Origin: CAKZQX01 sp034437035
GTDB taxonomy: Bacteria > Chloroflexota > Chloroflexia > Chloroflexales > Chloroflexaceae
DNA: 64,000 bases
Assembly (NCBI GenBank): GCA_034437035.1
Contig: DAOTUI010000279.1
Coordinates: 1-64,000, forward strand
Direction: 5' to 3'
This document shows positions 34,696 through 42,342 of this stretch, piece by piece. The notes beneath the pieces were generated by a model. That model did not search any database and had not been told where the DNA came from. It saw only the letters and a program-made list of their open reading frames with translations. The translations under genes and the position numbers were made by a program. Positions within the stretch are counted from its first letter, which is position 1. Each line of letters starts with the position of its first letter.

Positions 34696-35202
34696 CTATT
34701 GCATCAAGACGCGTGTTGCCGCTGCCGGCGAGACGCCAGGTACGCCGTCCAGGATTGCTTCCAGCAGCGCCAGGTTTACAACATCCTCGCGATTATAGCG
34801 CAGCAGCGTTGCCAGGGCCGCTTCATCGCCGAGTGTTTCGTAGCGATGCCATAACTTGGGCGCGTCCCAGCCGGTAATTCCGGCAGTCTCGCGCGCAATT
34901 CCCAGCCGCTGCTCAACGACTTTCAGCCCGCCGCGCAGCCCGCGCCGCCGGCAGACATAGAGCAGATCGCTGTGGGTATACTCGCGCTTGAGATCGGCAT
35001 AGAGCCGCTTGCGAATAACCGGCAGATCAAAACTGCTGCCGTTGAATGTAATTATCGTTGTGACATCCTCCAGGGCCGCATACAGATTGATATCGTGGAC
35101 GCCGCCGCCCAGCAGTTGCAGGGTGCCCTGGTCGGGCCGGTATATGCCTACCACGCTGATGGCACCTTGAAAAGTGGTCTCGATATCCAGGTAAGCGCGC
35201 AT
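34696..35202 (-). CDS. RNase H-like 3'-5' exonuclease domain protein (YprB type)
   Basis: A 168-residue DEDD-fold nuclease. Acidic motifs are YLDIETT (D, E), TFNGSSFDLPVI (D) and YNREDVVNL (D), with HSDLLYVCRR between. This is the YprB-like group of stand-alone exonuclease domains. ATG 35202 fits the fold; a TTG at 35232 would add ten residues. No helicase or other partner is adjacent, so its substrate is unknown. Confidence 0.85.
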   Translation of the reverse strand: MRAYLDIETTFQGAISVVGIYRPDQGTLQLLGGGVHDINLYAALEDVTTIITFNGSSFDLPVIRKRLYADLKREYTHSDLLYVCRRRGLRGGLKVVEQRLGIARETAGITGWDAPKLWHRYETLGDEAALATLLRYNREDVVNLALLEAILDGVPGVSPAAATRVLMQ

Positions 35203-35588
35203 AACCGGCTCTGGGCTCTGTTCCGTTATCAATGCAAATGCAGATCAGCATAAATTGGGAGGCGGTGAAGGGCTGGTACCACGTTCCCCGGTGGTCCGGG
35301 CCTGCTCTGTTCCAGTTGCCCACACTGCCAGGGGACATGATACCATAGGCACCGTCATTATGGCACAGTGAGGGCAGCAACGTCAAGCGCAGGTTGCCGG
35401 CTCACCGGCTTGTCGGCTTGCCCGGATGGTCAAATCCGGTTGTAATATCTGAATGGGACAACCGGCGTTATGTACTCATCCGTGAGCGGCTACCGCTCGC
35501 CTGAGTTGCGTCTGGTCCAACATCCCGTTTGAACGCGCACCACGTACGTTCTATGAAGAAGCAAATTGCATTGAAGGAGCTGATGAAG
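35203..35588. other. intergenic region between divergent genes
   Basis: About 385 bases between the exonuclease and the nucleoside hydrolase, which point away from each other, so both promoters should lie here. I found no clear boxes. Part of it (35395-35435) is a loose direct repeat of CCGGCT units. Confidence 0.4.
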
Positions 35589-36560
35589 ATGAGTCCCAGT
35601 CGTGTTTTGCTCGATACGGACCCGGGGATTGATGATGCGCTGGCAATCCTGCTGGCGCTGGCCGCGCCTGAGCTTGATCTGGCGGCGCTGACGGTTACGG
35701 GGGGCAACTGCCCGCTAACGGATGGGGTCCGCAATGGGTTAAATGTGCTGGCGCTGGCCGGCGCAACGCATATTCCCGTGGCGGCAGGTGTGGCGCTGCC
35801 GCTCATTCGCCCGCCGATTACCGCCCCGGAAACGCATGGCGACCGGGGATTGGGGTATGCCACCCTGCCCGCCTCGCCGGTGCTGCCGGTGGCCGAGCAT
35901 GGCGTTGACCTGTTGATCCGCGAGATTATGGCTGTGCCGGGTGACGTGACGCTGGTAGCCATCGGGCCGTTGACCAATGTTGCTATGGCGATCCGCAAGG
36001 AGCCCCGCATTACTGAGGCCGTGCGCGAGTTGATTATTATGGGTGGAGCATTGCTGGCCGAGGGCAATGTAACCGAACTGGCCGAGTTTAACTTCTATGT
36101 TGACCCGCATGCCGCGCATATCGTGTTGCACAGTGGGATGCCGATCATCTTGCTGCCCTGGGATATTACACAGCACATCCGGCTAACCCAGGCCGATGTA
36201 GACCGGTTGCTCCAGGTTGGCGGCGCTATTCCACAGTTTATCGCCGACGCGACGCGCTTCTATATTGATTTTCATCTGCGGCATTTTGGCTGGGCCGGGT
36301 GCAGCATTAACGACCCGGCGGCGCTGGCGCTGGCGTTTCAGCCGGACCTGGCGCGGCTTCAGCCAATCTATGTCGATGTGGAGATCACCAGTCCGCTCAC
36401 GCTGGGCAAGAGTGTTGCTGATTTCCAGGGCAAGACCGGCAAACCGGCCAATGTGCGGGCGGTGGTTGAGTTTGATCAGGAGCGGTTTATAGCGCTCTTC
36501 CTGGAACGGATGGAGGCGCTGGCGCATACGGCAGCACAGCGCATTCTGGCGGAGGAATAA
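35589..36560 (+). CDS. inosine-uridine-type nucleoside hydrolase
   Basis: A 323-residue member of the nucleoside hydrolase family, which splits ribonucleosides into base and ribose for salvage. The calcium-binding N-terminal motif is VLLDTDPGIDDALA. Further motifs are VAIGPLTNVAMAI, LIIMGGAL, NFYVDPHAA and the C-terminal SINDPAALAL with the conserved Asp. Start choice: AAGGAG at 35574-35579 is nine bases before ATG 35589; ATG 35583 is only three bases away and TTG 35529 has no site. It stands alone with no transporter beside it. Confidence 0.93.
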   Translation: MSPSRVLLDTDPGIDDALAILLALAAPELDLAALTVTGGNCPLTDGVRNGLNVLALAGATHIPVAAGVALPLIRPPITAPETHGDRGLGYATLPASPVLPVAEHGVDLLIREIMAVPGDVTLVAIGPLTNVAMAIRKEPRITEAVRELIIMGGALLAEGNVTELAEFNFYVDPHAAHIVLHSGMPIILLPWDITQHIRLTQADVDRLLQVGGAIPQFIADATRFYIDFHLRHFGWAGCSINDPAALALAFQPDLARLQPIYVDVEITSPLTLGKSVADFQGKTGKPANVRAVVEFDQERFIALFLERMEALAHTAAQRILAEE

Positions 36561-36646
36561 GGAGGTGAAGAAGGGATGAAAGATGAGGGATAAGTGTGAT
36601 TACATCTCGCATCCCGCATCCTCGCATCCCCACATCCCCACATCTT

Positions 36647-37336
36647 CTACCCCGATTTATACCGACTATAATCAAACTCCGCGAAGTAGCGCTCCAGCAG
36701 CGGCACAATCTCCTCATGCCCGGCGAAGATCGCTTCTTCGTAGGCAAATGTATTCTCCCAGAGCAGATAGTCCGTCCAGATGCGCTGATCCACCCGGTAG
36801 CGCTCGAACAGTTCCTCGGAGGTGAAGCGGCAGAGTCCCAGCCAGACCTGTTTGGGAATAAAGAGCAGGTGATTGTCTGTAATCTGTACCAGCCAGCGAT
36901 GCTTCTGGTAGCCGGGATAGCGCCGGGATAGCTCCCCGGCATCGATCCCATACTGGCATTCAATCCAGATCGACGGCACTTCGATATAGCCCCGCTTTGC
37001 CACCCGGATCATCTCCTGACACACCCATAACGGGTCGCGCACATCTTCCAGCGTCTGCCCACAGTAGACAAAGTCGATGTCTTTGTCGCCGAAGGGGAGC
37101 GGGTCGCTGCAGATATCCTGCTGGAACCAGGTTGCCTCGGTAAAGCGCTCGGGCAGATCCCCAATGCGCCCGCCGCCGGCGCGGGTGGCGTAGGGCGCGT
37201 AATCCACCACATAGTTCGCCCGCATGAAGGGTTTCCACCAGCCGCCGATGTCCAGAACGGTATCATTCGCGCCGATGGTATCCAGGACCATCCGCACGCG
37301 CTTCGGGTGGGGATCCCAGAATGTCTTTTGCTGCAT
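36647..37336 (-). CDS. class I SAM-dependent methyltransferase
   Basis: A 229-residue methyltransferase-fold protein. Motif I is TVLDIGGWWKPFMRANYVVD; the acidic partner and motif IV region read DKDIDFVYCGQTLEDVRDPL; later parts (RYPGYQKHRWLVQI) are of the type found beside glycosyltransferases. It is leftward, downstream of a GT4 gene, so it may methylate a sugar or lipid carrier, but the substrate is not readable. The ATG at 37336 fits the fold better than a longer frame from 37432. The 3' neighbour region 36590-36645 holds a loose ATCCC(C)GCATCC direct repeat. Confidence 0.75.
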   Translation of the reverse strand: MQQKTFWDPHPKRVRMVLDTIGANDTVLDIGGWWKPFMRANYVVDYAPYATRAGGGRIGDLPERFTEATWFQQDICSDPLPFGDKDIDFVYCGQTLEDVRDPLWVCQEMIRVAKRGYIEVPSIWIECQYGIDAGELSRRYPGYQKHRWLVQITDNHLLFIPKQVWLGLCRFTSEELFERYRVDQRIWTDYLLWENTFAYEEAIFAGHEEIVPLLERYFAEFDYSRYKSG

Positions 37337-37486
37337 ACTGCTGCTCTTTCTTTTTCTAGGGTAGGTATGAATGATTTTGTACCAATTTGCCGGCAAACCA
37401 GCAATCAACCGGAACGAGCGCAGCGGTAGCACGTTCCCGTTGATTATCTCTGCATCCTCGGTGTTCTTTGTGGCTATGCCAACAAA

Positions 37487-38689
37487 TCAATATTGGACAA
37501 GCCGGGTGTAACATTCTGCCAGCGCCGCAACGGAGTCGTCCCAGGTGGGTAATTGCCGGGCCGCATGCCGGGCCGCCGCCTGCATGGTTTCCCGTTCGGC
37601 GGGATTTCGCAGGAGCCGAACAATGTGCGCAGCAAATGCCGCCGGGTCATCGGCGATGGCGATTGCCTGGCGCGCTGCACCGTCTAATCCCTGAACGCCA
37701 ACCGAACTGCTGACAATTGCCTTGCCTGCTCGCAGTGCCTCCAGCACCTTAACCTTGATACCGCCACCGATGCGCAGGGGACAGACGACAATATCAGCCG
37801 CCGCAAAGAACGGCGTCAGAGAGGGCACCCGTCCGGTCAGCGTGACCTGGGGCGGAGCGGCCAGGGCGTAGATCGCCGGGGGTGGCGCGTTGCCGACAAG
37901 CAGCAGGCGGGTGTTGGGTATTTCCTGGCGTACGCGGGGGAAAATATCACCCAGCAGATACCGCGTCGCATCGACATTAGGCTCATAGGCAAAATTGCCG
38001 GGGAAGAGCACGACCGGTTCCGCATCCCGGCAGTAGGGTTCGCCGGCACTACTGCCCTGCCCCGCCACAACCGGCAGATGATCCGCGCCGTTTGGCACAA
38101 CATCAACATGCAGATCCGGTTCCGCCGTCAGCATATGCTGCCGGTCATCGGCGGTAACGGTGATACAGCGCGTGGCCCGCCGCCAGGCATGCCGTTCCCA
38201 GGCCATGGTCCGCCGGTACTCACTCCAGCACTGCTGCTGCTCGCACGCAGTTGGCGCAAACAGCGCCCGCTGCCGGTAGAGCAGGTACTCGACATTCTGC
38301 TCCCCCAGCAGAATCGGAACGGGTGTCGCAGCCGGCAGATGCTGCATCAGATAGTAGCCCTCGACATGTACCAGGTCAAAAGCATCTGTCGCCAGCAGGT
38401 CGGCCAGAAACTCACCGAGCGAGCGGGCCATATGTCGGCGCACCTGGTAGGGATAGGCCGGATCGGTCTGGGGAGTGGGATCGGGATCAGTTGCCGGGAT
38501 CAGAGTTATATCACGACACCAGGGTTGCATCAGGGGCAGATTGCGCCGGTCCTCGGCATAGGTTTTCGAGACACAACAGAGATGGATTGCAGCATGCTTT
38601 CCCAGGCGGGTCAGGAGTTCGTATTCGCGTCGTCGTCCTCCGCTAATGGGCGGGTAGGGCAGGTGAGCGGCCAGAAACAAGATACGCAC
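37487..38689 (-). CDS. glycosyltransferase family 4
   Basis: A 400-residue GT-B glycosyltransferase. The N-terminus MRILFLAAHLPYPPISGGRR is typical of sugar transferases of exopolysaccharide clusters. The C-terminal GT1/GT4 domain has VLFPGNFAYEPNVDATRYL, LLLVGN and the nucleotide-sugar motif VCPLRIGGGIKVKVLEALRA with the conserved second glutamate. The start codon is GTG 38689. It works in the cytoplasm on a lipid- or sugar-linked acceptor and is the first of several polysaccharide genes on this strand. Confidence 0.9.
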   Translation of the reverse strand: MRILFLAAHLPYPPISGGRRREYELLTRLGKHAAIHLCCVSKTYAEDRRNLPLMQPWCRDITLIPATDPDPTPQTDPAYPYQVRRHMARSLGEFLADLLATDAFDLVHVEGYYLMQHLPAATPVPILLGEQNVEYLLYRQRALFAPTACEQQQCWSEYRRTMAWERHAWRRATRCITVTADDRQHMLTAEPDLHVDVVPNGADHLPVVAGQGSSAGEPYCRDAEPVVLFPGNFAYEPNVDATRYLLGDIFPRVRQEIPNTRLLLVGNAPPPAIYALAAPPQVTLTGRVPSLTPFFAAADIVVCPLRIGGGIKVKVLEALRAGKAIVSSSVGVQGLDGAARQAIAIADDPAAFAAHIVRLLRNPAERETMQAAARHAARQLPTWDDSVAALAECYTRLVQY

Positions 38690-38786
38690 GCGCCAGAATC
38701 CTCCAGTCTAAACAGATCGCGCCCAGGATACCAGAGAAGTGCATGCTTGCCAACCTGATGCTATCGCAAGCGAGAACCTACTCCTC

Positions 38787-38814
38787 GTAGGGACGCGCTT
38801 CTGCGCGTCCCTAC
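38787..38814. repeat. GTAGGGACGCGC palindrome, full length
   Basis: A perfect 28-base palindrome, GTAGGGACGCGC-TTCT-GCGCGTCCCTAC, between the GT39 and GT4 genes on the minus strand. It may act as a weak terminator. It is the complete form of the repeats at 22.7 and 25.5 kb. Confidence 0.9.
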
Positions 38815-38839
38815 AGGGAACATTCCACCTTATGGTATG

Positions 38840-40507
38840 TCAGTGGGAGCCCGCGTCACCCCAGCTTTCCGCAAAGATCGTTTCAATCGGCATGGCCGGA
38901 TAGGCGGGATGCACATGGCGAATTTCAATCGGCCAGCCGCCGGTATCGAAGGAGACAACCGACTGGGAGTGAGCCAGTGCCGCATTCACAACCTGGAAAT
39001 CTTGTTCACGCGCATCTTTTACCAGTTGCGGTGTGGTAATGATGTAGTTCACCCGCTGCCAGTCACCACCGAATACATCGTCGCGGATCGCCGGATCGTG
39101 TGCGACCTTCCAGTAGTAGTGGGCATTCGGGTATGCATTGCCGCCGTCCGACTGCTCATGCAAATCAGTCCACATCGACTGGTCAATAATAATCAGGCTG
39201 TCTGGTGGGATATGCGCTTGTACCCAGGCAACCGTCTGCGCCTGGACATGTGCCTGGTTATTTGTCCAGAGTGTCAGCGGGTTATCGTCGAAGCCCAGGT
39301 GCGGGCTGCCATAGCCGCCCAGCGTGCCGATCAGACAGAGCCCGACCGCAACCGGCGGCAGAAAGCGCTGCTTGCGCGTCTCGATGCGGGCGAACCAGGC
39401 GCTGGAAGTCCGGATACCCTCAATGACGAGGCCCACGATCACACCCAGGTTCAATGCCAGAAGCGGGAGCAGCGGCACCAGGTAGAATGCCAGCGTCTCG
39501 CCGCCCCGCCCCAGGAACAGCCAGAAGGTCAGCGACAGCACGCCCATAATCCCGACGACTCGGCGTTGCCGGATGAGCAGCACGGAGGCAACCGCCGACA
39601 GCGTACCCAGAATGACGAGCAGGGGTTCGGCGCGCACCCAGAGGCCGGCCATTGTCCAGAACCGGCTGTTCAGGTCAAACAGGCCACCATCTTTGCCGCG
39701 TGACATCTGGAACTGGAGCGTACCAATCAGGCTCTCGGCAGCATCGGGTGATGCCGGCCAGGAGCCGGGGGGAAAGAGTTCACCACGTAGCAGCGCCATC
39801 AGCGGGTAGGTTGCAACAACCGCGCCGGCAATAATGATCCAGGCGACTGCCGGTTGCCGGCGCCGTATCCCTTCCGTGCCGCTGGTCTGAACCCATGCAA
39901 GATACGCCAGGCCCGGCAGGAATACAACCATAGGCTCCTTGGAGAGAATCGCAATACCACAGGTGACCGCGCTGAGCCAGACCTGTGTGCGTCTGCTACG
40001 CCCCTCCAGCAACAGCAGGATACTCAGCAGCATCCAGAAGGTCGCCATATTATCCAGCAGCACCCGGCGATGGTAGTAGATGCCATACGCCGAGAGCGCA
40101 AATGTCAGGGCAGCGATGGTGGCTGCTACGGCGCTATTCGAGATGCGGCGCGTAATCCGGTAGAGCATAAAAGTCGAGAGTACCTGCAGGAGCAGCATAA
40201 ATACGCGCCCGGAGTTGATCGGCGTGCCAAAAGTGGTAAATCCGCCGGTGAGTGTGCTCCACGCAGCAAGCTGGAACCATCCCACGGGCGCATGATCGTA
40301 CCAGTAGGTGTAGGGGGCCAGTTGTCCCAGGCGCACAACGGCCCAGGCCTGCGACATGTAGGTGCCTTCATCACTCTCGTAGAAGGGAAAGCCCGCCATG
40401 TTAATGCCATGCGCCAGTGCGGATATCAACAGGATCAATCCGATCCCGATCCACTCCCGGCGCAGCGGTGAACTGATTTGTGAGAAAAATGTGTCGGCAA
40501 ATTTCAT
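38840..40507 (-). CDS. GT39-type polytopic membrane glycosyltransferase
   Basis: A 555-residue integral membrane protein with about ten hydrophobic segments in residues 1-380 and a soluble outer domain after that. The first loop carries the acidic motif FYESDEGTYMSQAWA, typical of GT39/ArnT-like enzymes that use polyprenyl-phosphate sugars. It is a clear paralog of the first 515 residues of the protein at 42343: compare VAWVQAHIPPDS with LAWVQDHVPADA, and HYYWKVAHDPA with HSHWKVANDPA. It therefore belongs to the same envelope-polysaccharide system, but lacks the C-terminal hydrolase-like domain. Confidence 0.88.
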   Translation of the reverse strand: MKFADTFFSQISSPLRREWIGIGLILLISALAHGINMAGFPFYESDEGTYMSQAWAVVRLGQLAPYTYWYDHAPVGWFQLAAWSTLTGGFTTFGTPINSGRVFMLLLQVLSTFMLYRITRRISNSAVAATIAALTFALSAYGIYYHRRVLLDNMATFWMLLSILLLLEGRSRRTQVWLSAVTCGIAILSKEPMVVFLPGLAYLAWVQTSGTEGIRRRQPAVAWIIIAGAVVATYPLMALLRGELFPPGSWPASPDAAESLIGTLQFQMSRGKDGGLFDLNSRFWTMAGLWVRAEPLLVILGTLSAVASVLLIRQRRVVGIMGVLSLTFWLFLGRGGETLAFYLVPLLPLLALNLGVIVGLVIEGIRTSSAWFARIETRKQRFLPPVAVGLCLIGTLGGYGSPHLGFDDNPLTLWTNNQAHVQAQTVAWVQAHIPPDSLIIIDQSMWTDLHEQSDGGNAYPNAHYYWKVAHDPAIRDDVFGGDWQRVNYIITTPQLVKDAREQDFQVVNAALAHSQSVVSFDTGGWPIEIRHVHPAYPAMPIETIFAESWGDAGSH

Positions 40508-40822
40508 TGTATGTCAGGCAGTCCGCTTGTATCAGATGCGTTTGATACAATCAGGGTAGATGTCACCCCAACTAACCACGCATGATCAACCGGAACCGGA
40601 TATAACTTTAGAACGATACAACTTCGGCGTATTGGAAAGTATACGAAGCCGGCAGCGCAGCAGAGAGGGGGCCGCCATGACCCCCTCCGATCATTAACTT
40701 GCTGCTGTGCGGTGCGGTGGCAGACGGTGCTATCGCGCGAAGGCATGGCTGATAGCTGATACGTGGACCGGTGCCGGTCTCCTACCGACCGCTGTCGGGG
40801 AAATCCGTCCAGTGTGCGAGTT
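40508..40822. other. intergenic region with operator-like dyad
   Basis: A 315-base gap between two leftward genes. It contains the dyad described separately near 40540 and, at 40620-40650, a loose ACTTCG/CGAAG pair. No gene is seen. Confidence 0.5.
40527..40550 (-). promoter_or_regulatory. inverted repeat upstream of the GT39 gene
   Basis: TTGTATCA and TGATACAA form a perfect 8-bp dyad with an 8-base spacer, 20 bases upstream of the GT39 start. Size and place fit a dimeric repressor operator. The regulator is unknown. Confidence 0.5.
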
Positions 40823-42280
40823 TTAGCCGAACATCATTGCGGCGCTAACCGCCATCACCCCCAGCACAATCATCGCAATCAGGTGAATGTAGTTGCGTGA
40901 CCCGGCGGCGGCAGGTGTGGCAGTCTGCAGTGCTGCTGCCGCTTCTGCGACCTCTTCGGGTGTCGGCATCGGCACCAGAATGGTGTAGGGCAGTGCCGCA
41001 TGCAGCGCCGGGTCATCACGGCCCGGCATCAGCGGGTCCATCGTCTCCCAGTCAATAACAGTGATGTCGGGCGTTACCGTCGGGCGTGCCGCCTGCTCTT
41101 CCTGGATCACCTCAGCGTGACCCGGCTCTTCCTCGTAGACTTCAGCAGGCACTTCTTCGACCATCGGCGGCTGGTAGAGCGGCTTCTGGCGGGCCTGCGG
41201 GCCGGACTGAACTTCGTTGACAACCTGCTGCACCGGTGCGGCAGCTTCCGGTTCGGGCTCCGGGGCCGGCTGCGGCTGGGGGTATGTCCAGGCTGTGGCC
41301 GGGCCGGGTTGCTGCGGCCGGTCGGCAGGTTGCGCCTGAGCCATCGACTGCTGCGCATACTGGACCGGGCGGGCTGCACTCCAGTTGGCCGGCGACTCCA
41401 TCGTTGCCGGGCGCTGCTCCTGCCCCGGCGTCAACTGGAGTTGTGACGGGTACAGCGTCACGGCATCGGTCAGCGCGGTACGGAACGCCTCAACATTGGC
41501 ATAGCGATGGTTGGGCTGCTGCGCTGTGGCCTGCCGCATAATGTGGGCCAGGGCCGGTGGGCCGGCGAGTTCATACAGATTGTTCAGCATCGGCAGGCTG
41601 ACGCCGTTCTGCTTCTGGGCGATGATGCCGATGGCGCTACCCTCAAACGGCAGTTGTCCAAACATGAGATGCGCCAGCAGGACACCCAGCGCGTAGACAT
41701 CGCTACGGGTATCGACAATACCGCCGAGGAGCTTCTCCGGCGCGGCGTAGGCCAGGGCCGCCGTCGGCGCTTTCAACAGATTTTCCGGCAGCGGCCGGCC
41801 GGGTTCAGCCAGGACGATGCGCTGGTCGTGCGACAGCACAATATTGGTTGGGGTCAGGTCGTGCAGCGCAACGTGATGCTGGTTGGCATAGGCGACGACA
41901 TCGGCGACATTCCCAATGATATGGAGCACTTCGTCCAGGCTCATGCGGGTGCGCTGGTCAAGCAACTGATCCAGCCGCTGCTGAACCGTCATGCCGCTCA
42001 GTTTCTCCAGCACCACGTAGGGCACATCGTCGTCCAGGCCGGCATCATAGACGCGCACAATGCCGTGATGGCTGAGCGATGCCAGGTCGCGCATCTCACG
42101 GACAAAGCGTCCCCGCAGGCGGGGGTCAGCGGCAGCGCCGGCCGAGAGGCGCTTGATCACAACGTCGCGCTCTAATGTTGGCTGATAGCCGATATCGACC
42201 GTGACCAGGTAGTGTGCTTCGCTCGTGTCAATCAGTTCCAGAGTATCACGCAGGGTCTGGGCGGTTATAGTGGTATGCAT
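40823..42280 (-). CDS. protein-kinase-like protein, probable pseudokinase
   Basis: A 485-residue kinase-fold protein. The ATP-site lysine is present (VIKRL, K43), but the glycine loop is absent, HRDLKPxN reads LHDLTPTN (the Asp is kept at 141, Lys lost), and DFG reads EPG (159-161), so the metal-binding Asp is missing. The APE region is conserved (YAAPEKLLGG), as is SDVYALGVLLAHL. A long Pro/Gln/Glu-rich linker (about 280-450) ends in one C-terminal membrane segment (IHLIAMIVLGVMAVSAAMMF). It is likely a scaffold or ligand sensor. Its position within polysaccharide genes suggests a role in their control. Confidence 0.85.
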   Translation of the reverse strand: MHTTITAQTLRDTLELIDTSEAHYLVTVDIGYQPTLERDVVIKRLSAGAAADPRLRGRFVREMRDLASLSHHGIVRVYDAGLDDDVPYVVLEKLSGMTVQQRLDQLLDQRTRMSLDEVLHIIGNVADVVAYANQHHVALHDLTPTNIVLSHDQRIVLAEPGRPLPENLLKAPTAALAYAAPEKLLGGIVDTRSDVYALGVLLAHLMFGQLPFEGSAIGIIAQKQNGVSLPMLNNLYELAGPPALAHIMRQATAQQPNHRYANVEAFRTALTDAVTLYPSQLQLTPGQEQRPATMESPANWSAARPVQYAQQSMAQAQPADRPQQPGPATAWTYPQPQPAPEPEPEAAAPVQQVVNEVQSGPQARQKPLYQPPMVEEVPAEVYEEEPGHAEVIQEEQAARPTVTPDITVIDWETMDPLMPGRDDPALHAALPYTILVPMPTPEEVAEAAAALQTATPAAAGSRNYIHLIAMIVLGVMAVSAAMMFG

Positions 42281-42342
42281 ATCAGTCTCCTGACGGCGTT
42301 AGAAACGCCGGTTCCTTTCTATGTAGTAGAGATACCAAATGA

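Noticed and set aside
35270..35310. GGTACCACG-like sequence resembling part of a T-box leader
   Set aside because: No specifier loop or downstream aminoacyl-tRNA or amino-acid gene; the neighbouring genes are a nuclease and a nucleoside hydrolase.
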